Positions 1 to 8,800 of a stretch of DNA of 64,000 nucleotides are shown in pieces. Each line of letters opens with the position of its first letter. The stretch's first letter is position 1. Under the pieces are notes generated by a model. It was not told the origin of the DNA and made no database searches. It worked only from the letters and a program-made list of their open reading frames with translations. Made by a program: the position numbers and the translations under genes. Source of the DNA: Sphingobacterium faecale. Lineage in GTDB: Bacteria > Bacteroidota > Bacteroidia > Sphingobacteriales > Sphingobacteriaceae. Where the stretch lies: positions 558,001 to 622,000 of the forward strand of contig NZ_JAERTY010000001.1 in NCBI RefSeq assembly GCF_016746095.1, written 5' to 3'.

Positions 1-917
1 TAACCTTTGGTCCAAGCCAGATAAGGTTCTAGATCTACTGTTTTAATTTTCGTAGTTGTAGGACTGATTTCCATCTGTTGACCCGGCTGTACGATTTGTA
101 ACGCTGTATTTCTAGTATTCACCACTCGGATAAGACCTTCTTCTAGGGAGATCTGCTCCGAAGCTTGATAATTTCTAGCTTTGATATTGAATGTCGTTCC
201 CAGGACTTCGGTGATCTGCTGACGGGTCTTTACCAAGAACTTTTGCTTACTTGTTGTTTTCTGAACTATAAAATAGGCTTCTCCATCAAGTTCTACGACA
301 CGATCTCCTGTGTTAAAACTATTGGGGTACTTTAGTTTGGTGCCGGCATTGAGTATGACCACAGTCCCATCGGATAGATTGAGCGTGTAATTCGCGTTAT
401 TAGGTGTTTCGATAGTGCTACTTTTGGATGATCTACCTCCTGTGTCGTTTTGAACATAGGTGATCTGTCCTGTACTATCCTTCCGGATTTCGATATCTTC
501 GAATCTAAGGCAACTGTCGATGGCCATTTTTTCTAGATCAATGATCTGCCCCGATTCTAATGTGATCTTGGCCTTAGGATCAGAAGGGGTAATGCTCGAC
601 AAAAAATGGGAGTCGGGAATCTGAATACTATCTCTTGTGAAAACCCAAAAACTTATGCCTGCAACGAAAATTATAGATGCGGCAGCTATGACAGGACGCC
701 ACCAATAGGCTCTGTTCTTTTTGCTCTGTTCTTCTTGGATGCTATGGAATACCCTTTGTTTAACAGATTCACCCGTCAGCTTGATGTGTTCTTTACTGGG
801 GGTGTAGTCAATCTGATAATTCTCATACCAATTCATTATTTCTTGCTTTTCTTTATCCTTTTCCTCCCGAATCAGAAAACGGTAAATAAGTGCAAGTATG
901 TGTTTTACTTCCTTCAT
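1..917 (-). CDS. FecR-family anti-sigma factor, partial (3' end outside window)
   Basis: Reading the minus strand from an ATG at 915-917 gives 305 codons without a stop, running off the left edge. The first ~60 residues are charged and cytoplasmic, followed by one membrane segment (about residues 74-93, starting WWRPVIAAAS). Then comes a periplasmic part with the FecR signature (NYTLNLSDGTVVILNAGTKL, VVELDGEAYF, VLGTTFNIKA). FecR proteins hold an ECF sigma factor inactive at the membrane and release it on a signal from an outer-membrane receptor. The ECF sigma gene lies 80 bp upstream on the same strand, so the two probably form one operon. A SusC/D-type receptor would be expected beyond the left edge, but that is inference. 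The C-terminal DUF4974-type part is cut off here. Confidence 0.92.
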   Translation of the reverse strand, partial: MKEVKHILALIYRFLIREEKDKEKQEIMNWYENYQIDYTPSKEHIKLTGESVKQRVFHSIQEEQSKKNRAYWWRPVIAAASIIFVAGISFWVFTRDSIQIPDSHFLSSITPSDPKAKITLESGQIIDLEKMAIDSCLRFEDIEIRKDSTGQITYVQNDTGGRSSKSSTIETPNNANYTLNLSDGTVVILNAGTKLKYPNSFNTGDRVVELDGEAYFIVQKTTSKQKFLVKTRQQITEVLGTTFNIKARNYQASEQISLEEGLIRVVNTRNTALQIVQPGQQMEISPTTTKIKTVDLEPYLAWTKG

Positions 918-997
918 AATCGTAATAACGGTCCATCCGTATAGATGGTTAGTTATATAGGAAGTGTTGGAACAGGGGAGGAGGTTCTAGTCTATTT

Positions 998-1582
998 TCA
1001 AAAAAAAAGTATAAAACTGAATTTGTTTTTCGAACTGTTTCGTAAATGCCTGATGGCCTTGTTTATATGTTTTTTTACGGTGGACTCTGATATGGACATT
1101 TCTTCGGATATCTGTTGTATGCTCAAATAATGCTCTCTACTCAATTTGAAGACCTGTTTACATTTTTCGGGAAGATTTTCGATTTCGCGGTGTACCTCAT
1201 CAAGTATATAACGGTAGTATAACCGATCTTCGAGTGGTATATCTTCTTGAATAACATCAATATCACCAATATCCGACAGTGCTAATTCTCGTCGTTTCTG
1301 TTTACGGTATTGCGCTAATATGAGATAGCGCACCGAGCTGTAGAGGTAGGCGGGAATGGATTCTATTTCGGTAATATTGATCCGATTACGCCATAAAGAA
1401 AGGAAGAGATCATGTAGGATATCTTCAGCGGTAGTTTGATCTTTTATTTTGCTGAGCACGTGACGCGTTAGCTCGGGATAAAAAATATCATAAAGTTTAG
1501 AAAATGCCTTTTCATCACCCTTTGAAATCCGAATAAGGAGTTCGGCGTATTTCACCGTATTGCTAATACCACTATTATCCAC
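998..1582 (-). CDS. ECF-type RNA polymerase sigma factor (194 aa)
   Basis: The protein has the two-domain ECF layout. Region 2 is at about residues 15-85 (AEDILHDLFLSLWRNR, then YLYSSVRYLILAQYRK). Region 4 is at about 130-185 (LPEKCKQVFKLSREHYLS, then a helix-turn-helix ISESTVKKHINKAIRHL). There is no region 1 or 3 and the length is normal for the family. It should direct RNA polymerase to a small set of promoters and be controlled by the FecR gene immediately downstream. The ATG start gives MDNSGISN. A near-perfect 20-bp palindrome lies about 20 bp upstream of the start and could be a control site. The target genes are not visible in the window. Confidence 0.93.
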   Translation of the reverse strand: MDNSGISNTVKYAELLIRISKGDEKAFSKLYDIFYPELTRHVLSKIKDQTTAEDILHDLFLSLWRNRINITEIESIPAYLYSSVRYLILAQYRKQKRRELALSDIGDIDVIQEDIPLEDRLYYRYILDEVHREIENLPEKCKQVFKLSREHYLSIQQISEEMSISESTVKKHINKAIRHLRNSSKNKFSFILFF

Positions 1583-1602
1583 GCGACAAAAATAACAATA
1601 AT

Positions 1603-1622
1603 TTCGTGAATCGATTCTCGAA
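1603..1622. promoter_or_regulatory. 20-bp palindrome upstream of the ECF sigma gene
   Basis: The 20 bases centred on the perfect core GAATCGATTC have arms TTCGt/tCGAA, so 18 of 20 positions are self-complementary. It lies 20-40 bp upstream of the minus-strand ECF sigma start at 1582. Position and symmetry suit an operator for a dimeric regulator. No function is shown by the sequence itself. Confidence 0.35.
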
Positions 1623-1791
1623 TTAATTGTGAGTTATAGATTTGAGAATACCGAGCAAGTATAAAGGGAAATGTAGTTTTTATAAATGTAAAGAGACATT
1701 ATGGAAGAAGTTGGTGCCTGCTATGTAGATTTGTTTTCTTAGTATCGATGCTTTTAGTTAATTTGCTTGACTGTATCAGTAAAAACTAACG

Positions 1792-2991
1792 ATGGACCAA
1801 TTAACAGATCAAATAGGTAAAAGCGTAGAAGAGTTGTTTTCACAAGCGGTGTATGACCGCAGGTATCTTCATCAGCATCCTGAGCTTTCTTTTCATGAGT
1901 TCGAAACAAGCGCTTATATACGTCAGCGGTTGGACACCTTGGGGATTGCTTATCGAACGGTAGCAAAAACAGGTGTTGTAGCTGTTTTGGAAGGAGAGAA
2001 AGGGGGAGGTGATGATGTCGTCGTAATACGTGCGGATATTGATGCGCTACCTATTGAGGAAAAAAATGCTATTGATTATAGGTCGGAACACCACGGCGTG
2101 ATGCATGCATGTGGGCATGATTTTCATACGGCAAACCTGCTGGGGATTGCCGGTATACTACAAGCGGTACGATCGACCTATTCCGGAAAGATTCTTTTGT
2201 TATTTCAACCCGCTGAGGAAAAAATACCTGGAGGCGCTATCCAAGTTCTAGAATCGGGTGTTTTGGAGTCATTTGGAGGATGTATAAAAGCGGTATTGGG
2301 ATTGCATGTAAGCCCAAGATTGGAGTTGGGGAAAATTGGGGTCTGTGAAGGCCGGTTTATGGCTTCGAGTGATGAGTTCTATCTCTCCGTAAAAGGAAGC
2401 GGTGGTCATGCAGCGGAGCCGCATCGAGCCGTGGATCCCATCATGATAGCTGTGCAGCTGTTGAGTACGCTGCAACAGATTGTAAGCCGAAAAGCAGACC
2501 CTAGTACACCATCTGTCTTAACTTTTGGTCGTTTTGAAGGCCGAGGGGCTGCAAATGTGATCCCTGATGAGGTGGTACTGGAAGGTACTTTTAGAACTGT
2601 CGATGAAAAATGGCGGGCAGAAGCGGTACAGCAGATCGAGGAAGTGATCCGTACGCTGCCCCGTTCTTTAGGGGCTTCCGTACAACTAGAGGTGCGCCGT
2701 GGGTACCCAACATTGTACAACGACCCTTCCTTGGCTACCCATTCGAAAATCGTTTGGGGAAATCTGTTCGGTCAAGAACGGGTAACAGATGTGGGAATAT
2801 GGATGGCTGCTGAGGATTTTGCTTATTATTCCCACACATACCCCTCTTTGTTTGTATTGGTCGGAACCGATAATGGCCGGTCAGAAACGAAGTATGGATT
2901 GCATAATGCGCAATTCAACCTTGATGAGGAGGCGCTCAAAACATCCATGCCTGCTTTAGTGCACTTGGCTCTGGATCTGCTTAAAGGATAA
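1792..2991 (+). CDS. M20-family metallo-amidohydrolase (N-acyl-amino-acid / hippurate hydrolase type)
   Basis: This 399-residue protein belongs to peptidase family M20D. It carries the metal-binding signature HACGHD at residues 105-110 (ligands Cys107 and His109), the PAEE motif with the catalytic and metal glutamates near 142-143, and a His ligand in GLHVSP near 172. A dimerisation insert follows from about residue 190 to 300. There is no signal peptide, so it is probably cytoplasmic. The family removes acyl or aryl groups from amino acids such as hippurate and N-acetyl-amino acids; the exact substrate cannot be read from sequence. It stands alone, with a strong inverted-repeat terminator just downstream. 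Confidence 0.9.
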   Translation: MDQLTDQIGKSVEELFSQAVYDRRYLHQHPELSFHEFETSAYIRQRLDTLGIAYRTVAKTGVVAVLEGEKGGGDDVVVIRADIDALPIEEKNAIDYRSEHHGVMHACGHDFHTANLLGIAGILQAVRSTYSGKILLLFQPAEEKIPGGAIQVLESGVLESFGGCIKAVLGLHVSPRLELGKIGVCEGRFMASSDEFYLSVKGSGGHAAEPHRAVDPIMIAVQLLSTLQQIVSRKADPSTPSVLTFGRFEGRGAANVIPDEVVLEGTFRTVDEKWRAEAVQQIEEVIRTLPRSLGASVQLEVRRGYPTLYNDPSLATHSKIVWGNLFGQERVTDVGIWMAAEDFAYYSHTYPSLFVLVGTDNGRSETKYGLHNAQFNLDEEALKTSMPALVHLALDLLKG

Positions 2992-3018
2992 ATCTGTTTG
3001 AGGTAGTATATAGAAGAC

Positions 3019-3048
3019 AAAAAGGCGTACTGTCCAGTACGCCTTTTT
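3019..3048. terminator. Bidirectional terminator hairpin
   Basis: A perfect 12-bp stem (AAAAAGGCGTAC / GTACGCCTTTTT) with a 6-nt loop. It carries A/T runs on both sides and lies between the convergent amidohydrolase and heme oxygenase genes. Confidence 0.88.
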
Positions 3049-3061
3049 CTGAGTGTTATAT

Positions 3062-3625
3062 TTAGTTTTCGGACAATACCTCTGTGAAGACTTTACCAAA
3101 GTTGAAAAATGTCTGGTTAGCTATCTCAATAGCCTGTGGATGATCGGCAGGGTTTTTCCCGTATTCGTTTAGAACAGCAGTAAAACCCACCCACATGGCG
3201 TTACTATCCGCGCCATATCCTTCGAAGAAAGAAGTACCTCGCTCTATCCCATATTTATGGAGCATTTGTACGATATAGGGCCCACCCATGATTGAACCTT
3301 CCAGTACATATAGTGCGCTGAGCGCTTCTAGTGTATTGGTCACCGTAGGGGCGTTGGCACGGGGTAGGTTATCGATGGCGCCTCCAAGAGATTCTATATC
3401 TTTTTGAATATAGGATGAATTACGGCGTTCGCGTATGTCTTTCAGCACATCGGTAGTAATAAATGGTGCTATATTGTCTTCTACAGCACGGAAATAGGCG
3501 TAAAAGCCCTTTAAAACGTCGACGTAGTCCTCTTCTGTACGGATGGCTTTTAATTGCCGTACTACTATTCCTTCCGTTTTTTGGTGTGCCAGGTGCGTGT
3601 CTTCCTTGATATTTTGACTTAACAT
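3062..3625 (-). CDS. Biliverdin-producing heme oxygenase-like protein
   Basis: This 187-residue soluble protein resembles the bacterial heme oxygenase family. The N-terminal T-x3-H-x3-E pattern (Thr10, His14, Glu18) matches the proximal heme-ligand helix. The central LSALYVLEGSIMGG stretch matches the distal-helix region that in bacteriophytochrome-type oxygenases reads LGALYVLEGSTLGG. The expected reaction is oxygen-dependent opening of heme to biliverdin, iron and CO. No phytochrome or heme uptake gene adjoins it, so iron recovery from heme is as likely as chromophore supply. A purine-rich stretch (GAAAGGAAAAA) precedes the ATG. A non-catalytic heme-oxygenase-fold protein is the alternative. 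Confidence 0.83.
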   Translation of the reverse strand: MLSQNIKEDTHLAHQKTEGIVVRQLKAIRTEEDYVDVLKGFYAYFRAVEDNIAPFITTDVLKDIRERRNSSYIQKDIESLGGAIDNLPRANAPTVTNTLEALSALYVLEGSIMGGPYIVQMLHKYGIERGTSFFEGYGADSNAMWVGFTAVLNEYGKNPADHPQAIEIANQTFFNFGKVFTEVLSEN

Positions 3626-3860
3626 GTTTTTCCTTTCTATTCTATGTGTACAATGTGTTTTTTACCTGTCACTCCCCCAGCTGGCGGACTCATGTATGTC
3701 GCTCAGCATGAGTATTTCATTTAAAAACGAAACAATCTACAAAATCGTATTTACTTTGATTCTTTTTATGGGGGCTTATTTTCTGACTTTTACATAATAA
3801 TGACGCTCGCTATGCGGATGACGAAAAGGTAATAGGAAGACTGTAACTTCAAAAAGTTAT

Positions 3861-4421
3861 TTATTTAAAGGTTAAGTTTACTTTTTTGAAACCAAGGCCT
3901 TCTAACAAAGGTTGAAATACGTGTATGGCATTGGATTGTGTCTGGGCTAGTATATCTGATTTCTGTACTTGTTTGGTAATTTCTACTTCAGCGCTTTTGA
4001 ATGCCTCGTCTACTAAACCTGCTTCTCTAAAAAATGCCATTTTCGTATCATATACCTTTGACGCTTTATGGTCTATCTTCACATAACAAAGCTCTGCTTT
4101 AGGAAGTTCTATCGTAGCAGAATCACCAGATATGGTCACATCCTCGGGTTTGAGTTTGCTTAGATCGATACAGCCTACGGCATCAGCCTTGACAATCAGT
4201 AATACGCTGGCATCGGGTAGATAGTTACTGATGTCTTTGTGTTCGATGACATCACTGAATCGGTATTTTACCAGTTCTAGTTTTCCCATAGACTCTATGC
4301 GTTCCACGAGAATCTGATGTTTGCTCTCGGTAGTGATTTTAGGTGTGAATCTGTCTTTTACCAACCATACAATGACTCCTATTAGGATAGTAGGAATAAG
4401 AACTCGTATTAATGCTTTCAT
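3861..4421 (-). CDS. DUF4230 membrane-anchored protein
   Basis: This 186-residue protein has one N-terminal membrane helix (about residues 5-21, RVLIPTILIGVIVWLV). The rest matches the DUF4230 pattern: an early repeat-like strand (LVERIESMGKLELVKYRFSDV), then LLIVKADAVGCIDLSKL and an amphipathic C-terminal helix. The soluble part should face the periplasm. Nothing is firmly known about the family's function and no enzyme motif is visible. It is followed at some distance by the thioredoxin gene on the same strand, with a terminator-like hairpin between them, so the two are probably separate units. Confidence 0.8.
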   Translation of the reverse strand: MKALIRVLIPTILIGVIVWLVKDRFTPKITTESKHQILVERIESMGKLELVKYRFSDVIEHKDISNYLPDASVLLIVKADAVGCIDLSKLKPEDVTISGDSATIELPKAELCYVKIDHKASKVYDTKMAFFREAGLVDEAFKSAEVEITKQVQKSDILAQTQSNAIHVFQPLLEGLGFKKVNLTFK

Positions 4422-4534
4422 CTTTTTCTGTTTTTTGTATTTCCAGATTCAAACTGTGATGTTTAGAATGATGATTGTTCATATGTTTTACATATCATTC
4501 TAACCATTTCGAATCTATGTTATACTTATAAGAC

Positions 4535-4566
4535 AAAAAATAGACCACTTCGTTTAAAGTGGTCTA
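4535..4566 (-). terminator. Terminator of the thioredoxin gene
   Basis: A perfect 10-bp stem (TAGACCACTT / AAGTGGTCTA) with a 6-nt loop. On the minus strand it is followed by a run of U's (six A's at 4535-4540 on the plus strand). It lies 53 bp beyond the stop of the thioredoxin gene. Confidence 0.82.
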
Positions 4567-4618
4567 TCGGTATTGATGTTATAAAATAGTAGGATTGGTG
4601 TACTGCCATTTAGACAGC

Positions 4619-5167
4619 TTAACTTTTTATTTTTCGAAAGACACTGGCGATTTCAGTGAGCTGAGCTTTACTTAATGTTGAACTCTTTTGTAGACAGTCT
4701 ATAAAGTGTGCTACGTCTGCTGGAGCAGCTGGACATCCTGCGTTTTCACCTTTTGTACTTAAGGAAGCACCCTTGGGGCGTATCTGTGAGTCAGCGATTA
4801 GATTTTTTTTACTATCAAATACTAACCAGGTGGGTAGGCCTTGATCTGCGTTGTTATATTTTTTCAATAGATCTGCAGCTCCGGGGTTCTCTAAGTTTTC
4901 TTTACCTTTAGTTTCATATACAGTAAAATCGGCTATAATATAATGTTTATCAAAGTAGGACTTCACGGCTGGATCGTTCAAACTCACTGTCATTTTGTGG
5001 CACCAGCCGCACCACGAAGCATGAAAAATCGCTAGGACGCTTTTATTCTCTTTGGCAGCTTGTGCTACAGCTGCATTCAATACGTCTTCGGCAGGTGCTG
5101 GAGTGTTTTGTGCGAAGGTGGTTTGTAGACCCAAGGCCAGAATGAAACCAAGTAGTAGTGTTCTCAT
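4619..5167 (-). CDS. Secreted thioredoxin-fold protein (WCGWC)
   Basis: This 182-residue protein starts with a signal peptide (MRTLLLGFILALGLQTTFAQ), so the thioredoxin fold acts in the periplasm. The redox motif WCGWCHK has Cys53 and Cys56. The family's cis-Pro loop is seen as GLPTWLVFD near residues 113-121. The sequence between (MTVSLNDPAVKSYFDKHYI) resembles the DsbD-C / thioredoxin_7 group that acts on extracytoplasmic disulfides. No partner such as a DsbD membrane domain is next to it. The substrate is unknown; disulfide reductase or chaperone roles are inference. Confidence 0.88.
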   Translation of the reverse strand: MRTLLLGFILALGLQTTFAQNTPAPAEDVLNAAVAQAAKENKSVLAIFHASWCGWCHKMTVSLNDPAVKSYFDKHYIIADFTVYETKGKENLENPGAADLLKKYNNADQGLPTWLVFDSKKNLIADSQIRPKGASLSTKGENAGCPAAPADVAHFIDCLQKSSTLSKAQLTEIASVFRKIKS

Positions 5168-5359
5168 AATTTTTTTTGTATAAAAATAGGTAATCTTCTA
5201 TAATTGGCTAAGTTATTATTTTGTTACATAGCTCTTTTTTTTCCTCATTATTGGTCATGAGACCTTTTTGGATGACTCGATGTATATATGGTGGAGAAAG
5301 TAGGGGTGTAACTCATGGCATAGTTTTTGTTTTTTTATCGAAAATATGTAATATTGTTT

Positions 5360-5689
5360 GTGTTGAGATGGTTGACCTATATATTGCCCCTTTATATATT
5401 AGTACTGGCTATGTTGCCTTGTACCGACCAACTTACTGTTTCAACAGAAAGTAATCTGACAGAGCTGGAACAGGGAGCCCCTAGTCACGATCATGCTGAC
5501 GAGGATACCTGTACCCCCTTATGTGGCTGTGCATGTTGTGGAGCACATATCAGCGAAATCGCTTTTTTTTGGTATGAAAGCCCTGAACAACCTATGGTGT
5601 ATCAGCTTACTAACAGCTTCTTTAGAAAGTATGCCCTAGTTTCAGACTTCAAAGGAAGTATTTGGCAACCACCTCGGGTTATTGCCTAA
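5360..5689 (+). CDS. Small Cys/His-rich membrane-anchored protein (DUF6660-like) preceding an RND pump
   Basis: The likely start is GTG at 5360, giving 109 residues that begin MLRWLTYILPLYILVLAM as a membrane or signal segment. A TTG at 5327 would add 11 residues but has nothing to recommend it. After the helix come LPCTD, an acidic and His-containing stretch (SHDHADEDTC), and CTPLCGCACCGAH with five cysteines within 11 residues, a probable metal site. The C-terminus reads SIWQPPR. The layout matches DUF6660, found next to CzcA/CusA pumps in Bacteroidota. A role in sensing or delivering metal to the pump encoded 189 bp downstream is inference from context. The second RND locus has a similar small gene with the same tail. 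Confidence 0.75.
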   Translation: MLRWLTYILPLYILVLAMLPCTDQLTVSTESNLTELEQGAPSHDHADEDTCTPLCGCACCGAHISEIAFFWYESPEQPMVYQLTNSFFRKYALVSDFKGSIWQPPRVIA

Positions 5690-5762
5690 TTCTATCCTGA
5701 TCTTTTACACTGTATACAGCCGTATATAGGAATTTATTTATTGATTTTTAATACTGTTTTGC

Positions 5763-5791
5763 AACAACAAATTTGGATGCTATTTGTTGTT
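5763..5791. promoter_or_regulatory. Inverted repeat upstream of the RND-fusion gene
   Basis: A perfect 10-bp inverted repeat (AACAACAAAT / ATTTGTTGTT) with a 9-nt loop lies in the 189-bp gap between the DUF6660-like gene and the pump gene. It has no U-run, so it looks more like an operator or attenuator stem than a terminator. The function is unproven. Confidence 0.3.
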
Positions 5792-5878
5792 AGAGCATGA
5801 CACTATTGTAGAGCTCACCTATGGCAGGATCGGATATTCGTGTGTTAGAATAAACTATAAAATTTAATTTAAGGTATT

Positions 5879-8800
5879 GTGTTAGATAGTATTATAAGAT
5901 TTAGCATTAAGAATAAAATCATCATTGGGTTAATGACCTTGTTGTTGATCATCTGGGGTGGCTGGAGTGCCACAAAACTACCCATCGATGCCGTGCCTGA
6001 TATCACTAATAATCAGGTTCAGATATTTACCTCGGTACCCACGCTGGCGGGACAGGAGGTCGAACAGTTAGTCACGTTTCCGATTGAGCAAAGTATAGCC
6101 AATGTGCCCGATATCGAGGAAATAAGGAGTATTTCACGTTTTGGTTTGTCGGTTATTACGGTAGTATTCAAGGAAGAGGTCGATATCTATTTTGCCAGAC
6201 AGCTTATTAATGAGAAGCTTAAAGAAGCCGTGGAAGATATCCCCGCAGGAATAGGAAGTCCTGAAATGGCTCCTGTGAGCACAGGATTAGGAGAGGTGTA
6301 TCAGTATATCATTCACCCTAAAAAAGGTAGCGAAGATAAATACAATGCAAAGGATCTGCGCGAGATGCAGGACTGGATTGTCGCCCGACAACTCTATGGT
6401 ACACCTGGGATTGCTGAAATCAATAGTTTCGGTGGGCAGTTGAAACAGTATGAAGTTGCTGTCAATCCGGATCGATTGCGGGCGATGAATGTAAGTATAC
6501 CGGAGCTGTTTTTGGCCCTGGAGAAGAATAACCAGAATACGGGCGGAGCCTATATAGACAAGAAGCCTAACGCTTATTTTATACGGGGGATAGGGTTGGT
6601 CAGCTCGTTGGAAGATGTCGGCAATATCGCTGTAAAAACGACTGGAGCGGTGCCGGTGTATGTCAAAGACATCGCTGATGTGCGTTTTGGCAGTGCGGTA
6701 CGCTATGGTGCATTGACGTACAATGGAGAGGTGGATGCTGTAGGTGGGGTAGTCATGATGTTGAAGGGCGAAAATAGCAATGAGGTAGTAAACCGTATTA
6801 AGGATAAATTGCCTACGATTCAGAAATCGCTACCTGATGATGTCGTTATTGAACCTTACCTGGATCGGACGGACCTCGTGGGACGAGCGATACAGACTGT
6901 GGAGAAAAACCTGATTGAAGGGGCTCTTATCGTAATTTTTGTACTGGTGTTATTCTTAGGAAACCTAAGAGCCGGACTCATTGTTGCCTCAGCTATTCCA
7001 CTGTCCTTGCTATTTGCTCTTGGGATGATGAATGTATTTGGCGTCAGTGCCAATCTGATGAGTCTAGGTGCTATTGATTTTGGTTTGATTGTGGATGGGG
7101 CCGTCATCGTGGTAGAAGCTACGTTGCACCATCTGGGCTTACGGAAATCTACTGAGCGGCTTACTCAGGAGCAGATGGATGAGGAGGTATTCGAGTCGGC
7201 TTCCAAAATAAGGACAAGTGCGGCGTTTGGCGAAATCATTATCTTAATCGTATATATCCCTATTCTTACATTGGTCGGTGTAGAAGGGAAAATGTTTACC
7301 CCAATGGCCAAAACGGTTGGATTTGCCATTCTAGGTGCATTGATTCTTTCCCTGACCTATATCCCTATGATGTGTGCGCTGTTCCTTCCAAAGAGAAATA
7401 GTGGAAAAGAGACGTTCAGTGATAAAATGATTGCGCGTTTACAAAGAGGGTATAGACCGGTATTGGAAAAGATGATTAAGGTCAAGTACGCTATTGTATC
7501 ACTTACGGTACTGCTATTTGGAATAGCCGTATTCTTATTCAGTAGAATGGGGGGAGAGTTTATCCCACAACTGCAGGAAGGGGATTTTGCCTTCCATTGT
7601 ATTTTGCCTCAAGGGAGTTCCTTAAGTCAGAGTATAGAAACATCCATGAAAGCTTCGCGTATTATCAAGGAGTTTGATGAGGTACGTATGGTGGTTGGAA
7701 AAACCGGCGCCGCTGAAGTTCCGACAGATCCTATGCCTCCGGAAGCCACGGATATGATGGTTATATTGAAGCCTCAAAGTGAATGGACGTCCGGTAGAAG
7801 TTATGATGAGTTGGGGGATGCCATATTGGAGAAGCTGGAAGTCATCCCTGGAGTTTTCTTCGAGAAAAATCAGCCTATACAGATGCGGTTTAATGAATTG
7901 ATGACCGGTATACGTCAGGATGTAGCGGTCAAGATATTTGGGGAGAATATGGATACATTGGCAAATTATGCCAATAAGGTAGCAGCAGTGATCCAAGGGG
8001 TGTCTGGGGTGACAGCGCCGCAGATAGAGCGCGTGAGCGGGCTTCCGCAAATCAATATTGTATACGACCGCACACGCATTGCAAATTACGGAATGACCAT
8101 TCAGGACGTCAATGATATCGTAAGTACTGCCTTTGCAGGTAAGCGCACGGGAAGTGTTTACGAAAACGAACGTCGCTTTGACTTGGTCGTCAGACTGGAT
8201 AGCACGCATAGAAGTAGTATTGATGACGTTCGGAACTTATTGGTGCCCACGGCTAACGGAGTGCAGGTCCCATTGTTTCAGCTGGCAGATGTTGATTTCA
8301 AACTAGGTCCTGCACAGATCAGTAGGGAGTCGGGCAAGCGAAGGATTGTAATCGGATTTAATGTTGCTGATCGTGATGTTCAATCTGTCGTGAAGGAGAT
8401 TCAACAGAAATTGGAAAATGTAGCGCTTCCTTCTGGCTATTACTTTACCTATGGAGGACAATTCGAGAATCTGCAGAAAGCCTCTGCGCGTTTGATGATT
8501 GCGGTGCCTATCGCTTTATTGCTGATCTTTATGTTGCTGTATTTTACTTTCCATTCGTTCAAACAGGCTATCCTGATCTTTACGGCAATCCCGATGAGTG
8601 CTATTGGTGGAGTATTGGCGCTTTTAATCCGTGGCATGCCTTTTAGTATCAGTGCGGGCATTGGATTCATCGCCCTGTTTGGAGTAGCAGTATTAAATGG
8701 AATAGTGCTTATAGGGACCTTCAATCAACTCGAAAAAGAAGGTATAAAGGATGTGCTGCAACGTGTACGGGAAGGTACCTTGATCAGATTACGACCTGTG

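Noticed and set aside
5221..5454. 77-codon frame overlapping the DUF6660-like gene
   Set aside because: The overlapping frame has the Cys/His motif and the IWQPP tail; this one has neither.
7622..8209. 195-codon minus-strand frame inside the first pump gene
   Set aside because: Antisense to the highly conserved RND pump coding sequence; rich in His, Cys and Arg as expected of a shadow frame.
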